A DNA stretch of 64,000 nt from Peromyscus leucopus (taxonomy: Eukaryota > Chordata > Mammalia > Rodentia > Cricetidae): the NCBI RefSeq assembly GCF_004664715.2, contig NC_051066.1:83973735-84037734 (forward strand), given 5' to 3'. This document shows positions 45,365 to 57,173 of the stretch, one piece after another. Numbering within the stretch: the stretch's first letter is position 1; every line of letters starts with the position of its first letter. The notes below the pieces were generated by a model that did not search any database, was not told where the DNA came from, and saw only the letters and a program-made list of their open reading frames with translations. The translations under genes and the position numbers were made by a program.

Positions 45365-46500
45365 TTTTATTTTCCTTTGAGAATATCACACATGAGTACC
45401 ATAGTTAAATCACTGACAATCCTCCCTTTCCCCCTCCAACTCATCTTACTCCCTCTCACACTCACAACCCCTTCCTAATAACACATATACATGTGTGTAC
45501 GTGCAAGCATGTCTGTGTGTCTGTGTGTCCTGCTCAGTCCATTAGATTTTGCTCATATGTGAAGGTACTTAGGGCTGACTACTAGAGAATGGATAACCTA
45601 TCAGGGACTAGGCCCTGGAGAAGCCTGATTCTTCCATTCCCAGTATCCATTAATTACCTGTAACTCTTCATCTAGGGGTAGGGCCTTGTAAGGTATCTCC
45701 CATTCACATTGCCATGCCAACTGGAGTCATTACACAGGTCTTGTTTAGGTGAGTATATTGTTGAGATTTCTTTTTTGTTTGTTTGTTTGATGGATGTAGC
45801 TTCCCTGTCATATACAGAAGACTATATCTCACATCAGATGTCCTGATCCTCTGGCTCATTCAATCCTTCCACCCTCTTTCCTGTAATATTTGTTGTGGTT
45901 GTATCAACCAGGGCGGGGCACACAATGGTCATTTTGAAGAGTGGTAGTGTAATTGTCCCTATCTGCTGCAAAAAAGAAGCATAAGAGATCAACACTCATC
46001 TGTAGGTAAAAGGATAATATTTGGAATGCAGTTAGAAATTATATCAATTAAAAAAAGTGGCCATGGTAAATTCTCTGCCAGGATCTATGGTCTCACCAGC
46101 AAGAGGAGCTGGCTAGTTTTATAAAACTAGACATGAATTCTTTCCTATTGAGTGGCTTTAAGTCCAATTAGATGTTGGCATCCCCAAGATAAAAGTGCCA
46201 CTATTATACCCTTGAAGATATCTTGCCTTGGTTTCATATGCTTAAGGGGGGGAGGTGGAAGAGGGAATATAGATGATTGCTTTTCTCCTTTGGCATTTTG
46301 CATAGCACTATTCAATACCATGAAAGCCATTCTTCGGGGAGGAAGCTTCCAAAGCAATTACAGCAGGATTCCTCCAAGTCCTATGTAAAACATGCATGGA
46401 GTCTTCAGCAATAGGGTCCTACACTCAAGTTCTGGAAGGCAAAAGGGCAAAGGGAATAGTTTATATTATCTGGGGAATCATTTCAACTCCTTTGACCAAA
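45365..46500 (-). mobile_element. L1 Lx 3'UTR, antisense
   Basis: Plus strand 'gagaatatcacacatgagta', 'ggctgactactagagaatgg', 'taactcttcatctaggggta', 'gtcatatacagaagactata', 'atctgctgcaaaaaagaagc', 'gtgccactattatacccttg' and 'gtcttcagcaatagggtcct' follow the antisense Lx 3'UTR for over 1 kb. Conventional L1 in opposite orientation follows at 46560. Confidence 0.75.
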
Positions 46501-46559
46501 AACTCAAGGAGTGTTTTCCAATTCTGACAGTGAATTTTTTTGTTTTCTATTTTTGTTTT

Positions 46560-47550
46560 TAAGATACTAGGTAACTCTGATCCAGAAAGACAAACACGAC
46601 ACTGTATGTACTCACCCATAGTGGATATTAAACATTAAGCAAAGGATAAACAGGCTACAATCCACAATCCCAGAGAAGCTAGGTAACATGAAGGACCCTA
46701 AGAGGGACATGCATGGATTGCTCTAGGAAGGGTTAATAGATAAGATCTCCTGGGTAAACTGGGAAGGGGGAGGGGAGAGGTGGGAAGGGATTGGGGAGGA
46801 GAACCTGAGGAAACTGGAGGGACAGAGAGAGAGCAAGGACAGAGATATCTTGATAGAGGGAGCTATTATGGAGTTAGGGAGAAATCTGGTGCTAGGGAAA
46901 TTCCCAGGAATCCACAGGATGACCCCAGCTAAGACTCCTAGCAATAATGGAGAGGGTGCCTGAACTGGCCTTCTCCTGTAATCAGATTGGTGGCTAACCT
47001 AATTATCACCACAGAGCCTTTATCCAGTAACTGACAGAAGCAGATACAGAGATCCACAGCCAAGCACCAGGCAGAGCTCTGGGAGACCAGTTGAAGAGAG
47101 GGAAGTAGATTGTATGAGCAAGGATAGTCAAGATCATGATGGGGAAAACCACAGAGATAGCTGACCTGAGATAGTGGGAGATCAGGGACTCTAGGTCGAC
47201 AGGTAGCAAGTCTGCATGGTACCAAACTAGGTGCTCTGAATGTGGGTGACAGTCGTGTGGCTTGGGCTGTTTGTGGGGTCACTGGCAATGGAAGCAGCAT
47301 TTATCCCTAGTGCAAGAACTGATTTTTTGGAGCTTCTTCCTTATGGAGGGATACTTTGCTCAGCCTTGGTGCAGGGGGGGAGGGGCTTGGTCCTGCCTCA
47401 ACTTGATAGGCTAGACTTTGTTGATTCCTCATGGGATGCCTTACCCTCTCTGAGGAGTGGATAGGGGCTGGGGTTGGGGGGAGGGGGAGAGAAGGAGGGG
47501 AGGGGGAGAACTGTGGTTGGTATGTAAAATGAAAAAAAAAAACTTTTAAA
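46560..47550 (+). mobile_element. L1 3' end (ORF2 C-terminus and 3'UTR)
   Basis: 'gtatgtactcacccatagtg' and 'gatatta' are the ORF2 end. It continues through the standard 3'UTR ('gcagatacagagatccacag', 'gctctgggagaccagt') and a strongly G-rich purine tract at 47461-47513, to 'ggttggtatgtaaaatg' and an A-tail. 5'-truncated. The minus-strand frames here are UTR shadows. Confidence 0.85.
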
Positions 47551-49700
47551 GAAAAAAGAAAAACAAATACTCTATGGCTCTTGTGGAGAGAATCATCACT
47601 CCAAGTGGTACAACTTAAGCTATGTGTGTGTGTATACACATTTACATAAATGTTATATATGGATTTTAATCAAACATAAAATAGTATTTCCCTATGTCTT
47701 CTCCACACACCCTTAGGGTCATTTCTTCTCCATATTCGCCTCTCTCTTTCTCTGCCTGGTTGAATCTCCAACCATTTCCTCCTTTATAGTAATATCTGCT
47801 CTTTCTATAAAATGTGATTTTACCTAATTCACTTTATAAAAGCACAAAAATATATAGGAAATTATTTTTGAGGTTTTAAAATGCTTTGGGGTTGCCAGAA
47901 TAGACTGAAGACACCTTGGTTAAAAAAGAAGAAGAAATGTTCACTGTCTGAAAGGAAAATAAAAAGGATCCTGTTTTTTGGAAATATAAGTACTAGAGAA
48001 GCCACAGGCAATCTTAACATATTGGAGAATCTAGAAAATCTGGTGAGAAGTAAGGTTAACACTAAATCTACAAACAATCTAATCTTACATGTCATGTGAC
48101 TATTTTTCAGTATCTAGATTTTTACAAAAAGATAAATGTATGCAAACGAACATTCCAACAATATAGTCAAAACAAAAAAACAAAATCAGCAATGAAAATA
48201 CAACATATTCAATGAAAAATGTTTCTTGTTGAAGATCTAGTTAAGAATCATACTATAAATTATTAATTATAACATGTTATATTACTTTATATTTTTACAT
48301 TCAAATAAATGGTGATCTTTTACCTATTAAAGCAGACTTGAAATTCCCTTAACATTGTAAAAATCATTTTATCAACATGAATTCCTTAATATGAAATTAA
48401 GAGCTCAAAGAATAAAAGGAAATTTCATTAAAATTTCAGAACTAGTATCTGATACTCTCTTTGTGTTTAGTTTTATTTATTTATTTTTTTATGTGTATGG
48501 ATGTTTTGCTTGCAGGAATGTCTACATGTCACATGTGTGCCTAACATTCTTGATAATAAAGTAATAATGCCCAAAGTAAAGTAAGTGTTCTTACTTCTAT
48601 GGCAATCATAAAATTTTAAATTATTTTTAGAAATAACTTGTACCAAGGGTAGAGAAGTACTTATAAACTGACATGGGTAAGATAATTTCTTGATGTGAAT
48701 TAGCTTTTTATCCTTGAGCTACTAATGTTGAGGGAGAGATACAGGTCACTCTATCATTTTGGACATTTCCATGTTGTCTGGCAGCATTATCTTTAAAACA
48801 TACCATTGGTAATTTTTTAAAGGGAAAACAAAGACATTGCAACATCAGGCTCAAAATCATAAAACCTCCTCACCATTCTGATGATACTAAAACATGTCTA
48901 AGGCTAGATAAAAATACTTATTTCCTCATAATTCATTTCAATGTCCTGGTAGCAGAAATCTTTCTTGAAAATTGAGATGATATTCAAGGATAATTTAGTA
49001 CAAGTAAAAAGCTAAAGAAATGAGAATGGCAAAAAAGAAAGAGATGTCAATAAAGTCAGGCAAATTTTAAGAAGTATACTCAAAATCAACAGTATGACTC
49101 ATCAATAGTATGATTATTACTCAAAGCACATGACACAAAATGGTTATGCCCTTCGATAAAAGCAGTAAACACAATAGTGGGTTCAAGAGTTGCATTAGCT
49201 TTCACGGCCATCAGTGTGAACTATAGTGTAACAATGAACCATAGTTCAGGGGAAACAATTTAGGAACATCAGCCTGATACAGTACAAGATCTCTGTAGTC
49301 CTTCATACATTTTATCCCCCCCCCTGAGATATTTATAGACATTAAGTGACACAGAGTTCAAAGTCATAACCTTGGAGAAGGATCTGGAGTTTAGAGATTT
49401 TATGTTATTTGCTAATGACTATGTCTATATATTTTGACAATAAGCTAAGCAAGAAATGTTGCTATATACTAATGTAACCTGATGGGCCTAATGAGAATAC
49501 CTGTCTGAATTAATTAAAAAAATATTTACTGAATCCCATTACTTAAACAATAAGCTGGTACTGGAGACATAGTGTTTAACTTGCCTCCCAGGCTTCTGGA
49601 GGTTGGAGTGCATTAGGGAGCTCATTTCAATTGAATTATCACAGCAGTAGGAAAGATGATAATAGCATAGCAGGTCCTGCTACAGAAGAACCTAACTTGG
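47551..49700. other. Unique-looking intronic stretch with a short B3 trace
   Basis: At 48460-48545 'atgtgtatggatgttttgct' and 'tgcaggaatgtctacatg' look like an antisense B3 fragment. Otherwise AT-rich with nothing recognised. Confidence 0.45.
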
Positions 49701-51097
49701 AACTGAAATGTCAGTAAAGGTTTTGCATAGAAATCTGCTGTGGAGCAACATAAAAGTCAGTCAACAGATTTTGCTATCCCAAATAGGCTTACCCTCCTTA
49801 ACCTGGTCATTAACAATCAGAACATGATTTCATCTACTAAATGAGAAGAAAAATTTCACCTCAGTTACATGACAGAAATCATTACTGAACCCTGCTGGCA
49901 GTGTTCTGACTCTCCTGTCCATAAGTCATCTAGAGTACATCTGGTTTTGGGTCCTGATTTCTCTTATCCTCCATGCAAGGCAATCCCAATGTTGTCAAAG
50001 TGGGCACAATTAATGAGTGCCAATTAAACTAATACAGAACAAAGAGTAAAAGGCAAATGATGAGATGTGAATAGGAGATGTAACATCTCTAGGAATTTTA
50101 CAAAAGGAAAAGAAGAAAGAAGGAAAGAGGCAGGAGGGAAGGAAGGAAGGAGAAGAAAAAATCCCTGCACTTATTAAAGACAGGTTACGGAAAAGAATAA
50201 GAGCAACATTCAAAATTACTGCTGGGAATCGAGCATTCTCTTTGTTTTTGAGAAATGTACATAAGTAATATGTTATTTTGAAATGATTTTTGCTGTAGTG
50301 GACTCTGTTTTTTTAGCCAAAGGTTTGTGAAAGAATGTATCACATGCGTTACAGTAATAAAAATCCATTCTGACAAACTGTCTTGTGATAAAATTTCTCA
50401 TTTAGGTCCTAATTATATATCTGACTCTTGAAACTCTAAGGAGGGTATCCGTAAAGCTAAAATGATGGCCAAAGCAATATAGGAGATCCTATCCCCAACA
50501 AAATACAAAGTAGAATAAATTAAAAAATAAAAACATTTCCATCCATTCATCTCATGAAGAACAAGGCCCAAAGTACCTTAAACTTAATAACCTCTCCCTC
50601 GTTTATCATCTCCTCCCCACACGCAGTTTCCTTTGCATCCTTTCAACTCTTCCCACCTCTTGCCATTTAAAAGGGCCACTACTCTAGTCCAAACTGTCAT
50701 CTTTCAATAAAGAAACAATGTGACCTCAGGCCTTGCATGTTCCGACCTTCCTCCATCTCTTCTTCACTGTCTACACTTAAACCACATTTGTCTTTCCATT
50801 TCTCAAAAGTGCCCGGCCTTTTCCCACAATGGAGCCATTTTCCATGCGATTCCCTTCATCAGAATTGTTCTTTCCTGTTCCTTGACTCTCAGCTCACAAG
50901 ACTTGCCAAAATACACATATTAAACTGAAAGTCTTGTTAGCCACTCTCATAACGGCACATCCATTCTTTTATTACAGTCATTACAGTTGAAATTTTACTT
51001 TGAATTGATTATGTAAAACTTTTCTATGTTCACTCTCAGATTTAAAATGTTATAACCAAGATTTAATTACCTCCGAGTTGCTAACTCAGAGCAGCTT
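49701..51097. other. Unique-looking intronic stretch
   Basis: Contains a purine-rich GAAG/GGAA patch at 50100-50160. No gene recognised. Confidence 0.45.
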
Positions 51098-51106
51098 AAT
51101 CAGGTG

Positions 51107-51107
<1 letters not shown>

Positions 51108-51139
<32 letters not shown>

Positions 51140-51286
51140 GTTTTTCGAGACAGTGTTTCTCTGTGTAGCTTTGCGCCTTTCCTGGGACTCACTTGGTAGT
51201 CCAGGCTGGCCTCGAACTCACAGAGATCCGCCTGGCTCTGCCTCCCGAGTGCTGGGATTAAAGGCGTGCGCCACCACCGCCCGGCC
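51108..51286 (-). mobile_element. B1 SINE, full length, antisense
   Basis: T-run, 'gagacagtgtttctctgtgt', then 'ccaccaccgcccggcc'. A 10-bp target duplication aatcaggtga lies at 51098-51107 and 51287-51296. Confidence 0.95.
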
Positions 51287-51389
51287 AATCAGGTGATTTT
51301 CACATGTGACTCTCATATGGTTGCAAGTCACTGTGAGCTACAGATGTATTCATGTAGTCTTTTTAAAACTAAAAGATTAACATCACCTA

Positions 51390-51509
51390 TGAAGGGCTGG
51401 AGACCTTAGGAGGAAGGTCTCTTCGACCTTATGGGAGACAGCTCAGTGACTGAGGATTCACTTAAAGTACACAAGTCCCTCCAGGTTAAATGTCCATCAC
51501 CACAAAAAC
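51390..51509 (+). repeat. tRNA-derived SINE head (ID/B3-like)
   Basis: 'agacagctcagtgactgagg' and 'caagtccctccaggttaaat' then 'gtccatcaccaca' match an ID/B3 head. Its tail leads into the purine microsatellite. Confidence 0.55.
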
Positions 51510-51713
51510 AAAGAAAGAAAGAGAGAGAGAGAGAGAGAGAGGGAGGGAGGGGGAGGGAGGGAGGGAAGAGGGAGAGAGGGAGGGAGGGAGGGAGGGAGGG
51601 AGGGAGGGAGGGAGGAGGAAGGAAGGAAGGAAGGAAGGAAGGAAGGAAGGAAGGAAGGAAGGAAGGAAGGAAGGAAGGAAGGAAGGAAGGAAGGAAGGAA
51701 GGAAGGAAGGAAG
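51510..51713. repeat. (GA)n/(GGGA)n/(GGAA)n polypurine microsatellite
   Basis: About 200 bp of uninterrupted purines on the plus strand, passing from GA to GGGA to about 25 GGAA units. The ORFs predicted here (KEGRKEGRKE) are repeat artefacts. Confidence 0.97.
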
Positions 51714-51787
51714 TCTGTTACAAGAATTCTGTTATCTGTTGGCTAGTCAATTGAAAGTAGCAGCTTGGCCCAAAGGGCAGAGGTTTT

Positions 51788-51900
51788 TTTGTTTGTTTGT
51801 TTTTGCTTTTTCAAGACAGGGTTTCTCTGTTTAGTCCTTGCTGTCCTGGAGAGATCCCAAGTGCTGCAATTAAAGGCATGCGCCACCACTGCCTTTTTTT
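51788..51900 (-). repeat. B1 SINE, antisense, internally deleted
   Basis: 'caagacagggtttctctgtt', then a jump to 'gagagatcccaagtgctgca' and 'gcgccaccactgcc'. The central B1 part is missing. Confidence 0.85.
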
Positions 51901-51919
51901 TTTAATATATATAATTGAT

Positions 51920-52066
51920 TTGTATTTTATTTTCCTTGCTGTTTTTCCAGAAGCCCTGGGCCTAGAGTTACTGATGGGTGTGAGCTGCCTTATGGGTGCT
52001 GGGAATCGAACCTGGGTCCTCTAGAAGAGCCATGCTCTTAACCACTGAACCATCTCTCTAGCTCAG
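51920..52066 (-). repeat. B2/B3 SINE, antisense
   Basis: 'gtgctgggaatcgaacctgg', 'gtcctctagaagagccatgc', 'tcttaaccactgaaccatct' and 'ctctagctc'. Confidence 0.9.
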
Positions 52067-52540
52067 GGCGGAGTTTTATTAAAGGGTACATGACCCGAAT
52101 AAAAAGCAGGACAACGAGATGCGAGGTCTCTTGGAAGGTGGATAAATGTGCAGCGAGCCATGGGAGGAAATGTGGCTGGTGGTTGGTTCGGGTGCCCCAT
52201 CCTCCTTGGGGACGAAGAAGCGGTGATGGCGGCACCAGTGGTGGCACAGCAACCGGTGCCCAGTTTGAATTCTTCGTTCTGTCTTGGAATGATTATGAAC
52301 GGATTTATACTGAGATTAAAGGGTAAAGTAATGCCCTGGCTTCCTTCTTTAGGAGGCCTTTCCTCAGCTTCCCAAGAATCGCAGCTGTCCTCTAAGAGAC
52401 AGTATGAGAATTTTGATTCACCCATAAAAGTCCAACATCATTCATACAAATATTTAATTAATTATACTGGTCAGCCAAATTCAATATGGGAAGGACACAT
52501 ACAAATTTAAGAGGAGAGAGAAATAAAGGGACGGATTCTT
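52067..52540 (-). other. Unassigned CpG-bearing block, possible LTR or retrocopy in minus orientation
   Basis: Richer in GC and CpG than the surrounding intron. In minus orientation it ends 'accctttaataaaactccgc', an AATAAA-type polyadenylation signal about 10 nt before the junction with the B2/B3. Overlapping frames of about 120 codons are open on both strands (52063-52425 minus, 52148-52510 plus), but neither resembles a protein I know and neither is preferred. No target duplication found. Confidence 0.4.
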
Positions 52541-52798
52541 GCAAAATAGCTACCATGATGTGTTAATAAAACATTTTTACAACCTTTCAAATCCACCAAT
52601 CTCTCCCCATACTTACACTACTCTAACCCAAACTCTCACCCTTTCAAAATATTCCTATACTTACGGGACTACAGTGAACTTGAGATTGCCTTATAATGTT
52701 GTACCTGCATCAGAACACCCATCCCCTAGGTCAAGGCACTGCATTTCCTGCCGTTTGAGGCGTTTTTTCCTAAAACAATCTACAGCTACTTTGCACTT

Positions 52799-52974
52799 AT
52801 CTTTTCTTTTTTTAATTTTTTAAAAATTTTTCCAGACAGGGTTTCTCTGTGTAGTTTTGGTGCCTGTCCTGGATCTCGCTCTGTAGACCAGGCTGGCCTT
52901 GAACTCACAGAGATCCACCTGCCTCTACCTCCCAAGTGCTGAGATTAAAGGCGTGCACCACCACCGCCCGGCTT
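52799..52974 (-). mobile_element. B1 SINE, full length, antisense
   Basis: T-rich tail, 'cagacagggtttctctgtgt', then 'ccaccaccgcccggct'. A 12-bp target duplication tactttgcactt lies at 52787-52798 and 52975-52986. Confidence 0.95.
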
Positions 52975-52986
52975 TACTTTGCACTT

Positions 52987-53395
52987 TTCAAACACCATTT
53001 CAAACCCAGTTACTTCAAGAGATAGAGTAAATAATCTAAAATAGGTCTTTAAAAGAAAAAGCTATAAAATAGGTACGTTCTCACATCTTAATTTTCTTTT
53101 TGTGTTAGATTAATTTTAAGCAATCCCCTCAGGTAGGATGGCATTCTTTATGACATGATTTTAAAATTATCACCAATTAAAACTTTTTTATTTAGTAGGA
53201 CTTACTTATAAACTGTAATTAAATTCCATATGCATTGTCATTCTAATAAGTCTCTCAGTTTACAAATTTGAGATGGGCATTGAGTTAAAAAATGCCTCTC
53301 TTCAAGCATAACAATCCTTATGAAGAAATATTAATTCAGAGCTTCAGGTTCAAGTAAATCTAATCAGATTACTATATACAGCAGCAGAGACAGAA
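52987..53395. other. AT-rich unique-looking intron
   Basis: No feature seen. Confidence 0.4.
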
Positions 53396-53399
53396 TGTA

Positions 53400-53625
53400 C
53401 GTTCATTTATCTATTTATTCATTTTTACTAATTTTTATGCGTCTTTACATGCCTGATAGAGTGGCATATGTGCTGCTATACATGTATGGAGTCCAGAGGA
53501 CAACAATGTGGAGCAGTTTCACTCCCTCTACCTATAAATGGGTGTTGGGAATTGTACTCAGCACACTGACTGGGCTTACACAAGAGGTGGTGTCAGCCAC
53601 TGGGCCATCTCACCAGCACAAACAC
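53400..53625 (-). repeat. B3 SINE, antisense
   Basis: ATTTATCTATTTATTC tail, then 'catgtatggagtccagagga' with 'caacaatgtgg', 'tgttgggaattgtactcagc' and 'cactgggccatctcaccagc'. Confidence 0.75.
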
Positions 53626-54735
53626 AAGTCAATTTCTAAGCTCTGACAGAACTTTTCATGATCCTGTTCAGAACAACCAAATCATGTATCAGAGATGAAG
53701 AAAATGCTGAAATATTCCATATGTGCACCAAAGTGAATCCTCAGATCACTAAAAAACTCCTTCAAAGGGTAAATATATACTCAATTATAATTTATGAAAA
53801 TCTCACAGGAGAATCTCCCACTGGATGAATTTAAAGGCAGCTGAACCTGGAGAGATAGAGCTGCATGGAAAAACCTTTGCATAGCCTATATAAAAACTGG
53901 ATTTGAATCTTAGTACAGCAGAAGGGGAAAAAGCATTAAAATTAATTAACTTACAGGATTACATCAATTAATACAATTGATAGAATTGTTATTTTTTAAA
54001 GAATATGATCAAAGAAAATGATGTTTTCTACTTCTTTAACACTGGCTAATGTCTAATGCTAAAGAACAGGAATAAATTGGATTTTGTGAAATATGTAATT
54101 TTTCTCACATGATAATATACATTTTAATATGGAAGAAAAGTAACTTAGTAAAGACATGCCACCCATACATATAATTGTGATATAATTACACAGAACTATT
54201 TAAATGAGTTATGTGACCAGTATTACAGTGTTCTATTTCAAGACCATATCTTTTGCTATGACCTTTAGAGAATAAAAAGGTTTCATTTTAACAACTCTGG
54301 CTTCCCTACTCAGAGATTCGAGAAGCATAACAATGCTTTCCACAGTGATTTCCAATGCAGGGGCATTTCTTCTAGGAAAGAGATTAAAACAGAATATAGT
54401 TCATGGAGACTGCATACTTAAGGAACTACTAATCTTTATTATGGGTTTTATTTTACAAATGAAGCTAAAAAAAAAAATGAGACCTTGTTTAAATCTTAGG
54501 ATAAATGACCAATTCTTTTATCATCCCAAATTATTCTTTGAAATCAAGTATCCTGTTTCATGTTATAGGGGGAACCTAATTTAAATAAAGCAAAATATCT
54601 AGCCCCATTAAGGCTAGATTTTATAGCATTTATATTTTAAAAGTGATACTTGTATTGATTTAGGTCACATAAAGTAAACTGCTACCAATGAGAAGGTTCT
54701 TTCAAAACAACAAAATATTTTAAATTAGCCAAAGA
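53626..54735. other. AT-rich intron with a short SINE head
   Basis: At 53838-53935 'gcagctgaacctggagagat' and 'tttgaatcttagtacagcag' look like a diverged sense B2/B3 fragment. Otherwise nothing recognised. Confidence 0.45.
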
Positions 54736-54737
54736 TG

Positions 54738-54895
54738 ATCTGGGGCTGGTGGGATGGCTCAGCAGCGATAGCGCTTATCATTTAAGTCAAGTGACCTGAA
54801 TTAATTATTGAAACCCATGTAAAGGGGGAAAGGGAGAACCAACTGATTCCACAAAGTTGTCCTCTGACTGCCCAGATATATGTCATGATGTATGA
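54738..54895 (+). repeat. B3 SINE
   Basis: 'tctggggctggtgggatggc', 'tcaagtgacctgaattaatt' and 'gttgtcctctgactgcccag'. It ends in the adjoining dinucleotide tract. Confidence 0.8.
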
Positions 54896-54902
54896 ACACA
54901 CA

Positions 54903-54976
<74 letters not shown>
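54896..54976. repeat. (CA)n(GA)n microsatellite on a B3 tail
   Basis: 12 CA units (to 54920) then 28 GA units. Confidence 0.97.
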
Positions 54977-54980
<4 letters not shown>

Positions 54981-55668
54981 TGCACGCACACATAGTTGTA
55001 ATAAAATTTTACTTTTTAAAGAATGGTTATCATATTGAAAAAAAAGATGGCATCATCATCTTCACCAACCACACTGAAATCAGTGTGTTTGATTTTGCTC
55101 ATAAGACAGATTTATTTATAGCAAGAAAAAAATAGAGAAATAAACATTCACATGGGAAATGGTAGGCTTTTGTGCCTGCATATAAATGAAGGATAAATGC
55201 ATGGAAATACAATAGTGATTAAAGACATGCTAATTAGTGAGAAGAAAATTTACTCTTAAATCACACTGTTTACCAAATCCAATCAAGAATTCTCACTTAA
55301 GCTAATTTTTACCATAACCAGGAAACCAGGTGACTCAAGGAAGGTAACTTGTCACAAAAGGCAACATGGACAAGTAGGAAGAGGGAAAGAGAACCTCACT
55401 CCTCATACCACATGCACTGTATGCAACTGTAGACTGCTTCATATTCAGGAGTCTTCCTTCAAATATAGTTGCCATAAAATGCTCAGCTTCATATTTCTAT
55501 CATACTAGTCACCACAAAACACAAATCTTCTCCATAGGTCTAACCCACACAGTGCTCTGTGCCTTCCTTCATCTACCTCACAAAGCTCAATGGGGACATT
55601 CTGAAAATGTGTTTGGGCTGTGTGTAACAAAAGAACCTGAGGATGCCACTGGTATATAACAGGTAAGA
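54977..55668. other. Unique-looking intron
   Basis: No feature recognised. Confidence 0.45.
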
Positions 55669-56013
55669 TGTCTTAGGGTTTTTATTGCTATGAAGAGACA
55701 CCATGACCTCAGAGATTCTTATGAAGAAAACATTTAATTGGCGTGGTTCGCTTACAGCTTCTGAGATTCAGCCCTTCATCATAATGGTGGGGAGAATGGA
55801 GCAGAGCATGGAGGCAGACATGGTGCTGGCTACGTCTTGGCTTGCAGGCAACAAGTCAATTGACAGTCACATTGAGGGAAGTTTGAGCAAAAAAGACCTC
55901 AATCACCTCCACAGTAATACACTTCCTCCAACAAGGCCATACCCACTCCAACAAAGCCACACCTCCTAATAGTGCTACTCCCTTTGGAGGCCATTTTCTT
56001 TGAAACTATCACA
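55669..56013 (-). repeat. LTR-like mid-repetitive element, antisense
   Basis: TGTCTTAGGGTTTTTATTGC at the left, then 'gaagagacaccatgacc', 'ttgcaggcaacaagtcaatt' and 'cctccaacaaggccatac', ending 'ctatcacacga'. Same family as 42612-43031. Confidence 0.6.
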
Positions 56014-56325
56014 CGAGATAAAAGAATACATGATACACTCAAGAGCATAAATGCACAGCCACAAAATAAATGGCCTAAATTCTGTATGAGTTGTAGTGTC
56101 TATTTATGAAGGAAGGAAGGGAACAGAAACAATTAAGTCTGAAGTCAGACGGCATTACTCATAGCATGAAATGCATTTAAATGACCTGTAATAATGGTAT
56201 ATATTTATGCATATGGTGTGATACTTAACACGTGAATTTTATAGGACTATAATTACTGTGCACAGCAGGCAAATCTCTACCAACATTATCTGTCCATTTC
56301 AAAACATCAAGTCATGAGCTGGTGA
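56014..56325. other. AT-rich unique-looking intron
   Basis: No feature seen. Confidence 0.4.
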
Positions 56326-56430
56326 AATGGCTCATCTGGTAACGGCACTTACCACCAAGCCTGTCCACCTGATGACTGAGTTTGATCCCAGAAAACAACA
56401 TGCTGGAAGATAGAAGCAACTTCTGCCATT
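56326..56430 (+). repeat. B3-type SINE, head only
   Basis: 'agctggtgaaatggctcatc', 'taacggcacttaccaccaag' and 'gatgactgagtttgatccca'. Confidence 0.75.
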
Positions 56431-56777
56431 TAAGTGGCATATAAAAATGGAAATTGAACAATGCCATCCCTTATCTTAAAACTCTTCAAAGAGTCCTCAT
56501 TGCTGCAAAGGAAAAGGCAAAATCAAAAGGAGCAACAGCAAAAATTAAATAAATAAAAATTAAAAACCCTCCATGAATCTTGAGTTGATTGGCCAGATAC
56601 TAATCTGCAAGAAGATGACAAGTAATAAAATGAGTCAGCTATTACTGAGCTCTCATTAATCATAAGGTGAGAAAAGGTGCACACATATATTCATCCATGC
56701 ATACCTATAAATAAAATACACTAAAAGCTAATTGTGATTACTGATAATCCAAATATTAGATAGGAGTTAGTCCCCTC
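56431..56777. other. Unique-looking intron
   Basis: No feature seen beyond A-rich tracts. Confidence 0.4.
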
Positions 56778-57173
56778 TGTAGCCGGAAGTTTCTCTGGTC
56801 CTGCCAGGTCCCACAGTTGGGATGAATCTCTCCCACCTGAGGTCCCGCAGCCACTTATAAATAATGACATAGAGGCTTGTATTATTTACCAACTGGAAGG
56901 CCTATGGCTCAAACTTCGACTACCTAACTCATATCTTAAATTAACCCATTTCTATTAATCTCTGTATTGCCACTTGGCTGTGACATTACCAGTCTGCTGG
57001 ATGGTGATCCTTGGGCAGCAGGCTGGCATCTCCCCAGACTCCACCTGTCTCTTTCCTGTCTCCTTGGATTTCCCACCTGCCTCTAAGCTTCCTTGACATA
57101 GGCCAAAGCAGCTTATTTATTAAGCAATGGCAACAACATATATTCACAGCATACAGAAAGACATCCCCCAGCA
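56778..57173 (-). mobile_element. Solo LTR, antisense relative of 41445-41808
   Basis: In minus orientation it runs TGCTGGGGGATGTC ... to ...CTTCCGGCTACA. It contains the reverse complement of 'gaaatgggttaatttaag' and a 'gccac.tggc' block as in the sense LTR, plus AATAAATAAG in its 5' part. TG...CA ends are present but I could not find a 6-bp target duplication. Confidence 0.65.

Noticed and set aside
46938..47639. 120- and 110-codon minus frames
   Set aside because: They lie entirely in an L1 3'UTR and its G-rich tract.
51431..51834. 107- and 114-codon plus frames (KEGRKEGRKE)
   Set aside because: Polypurine microsatellite artefact.
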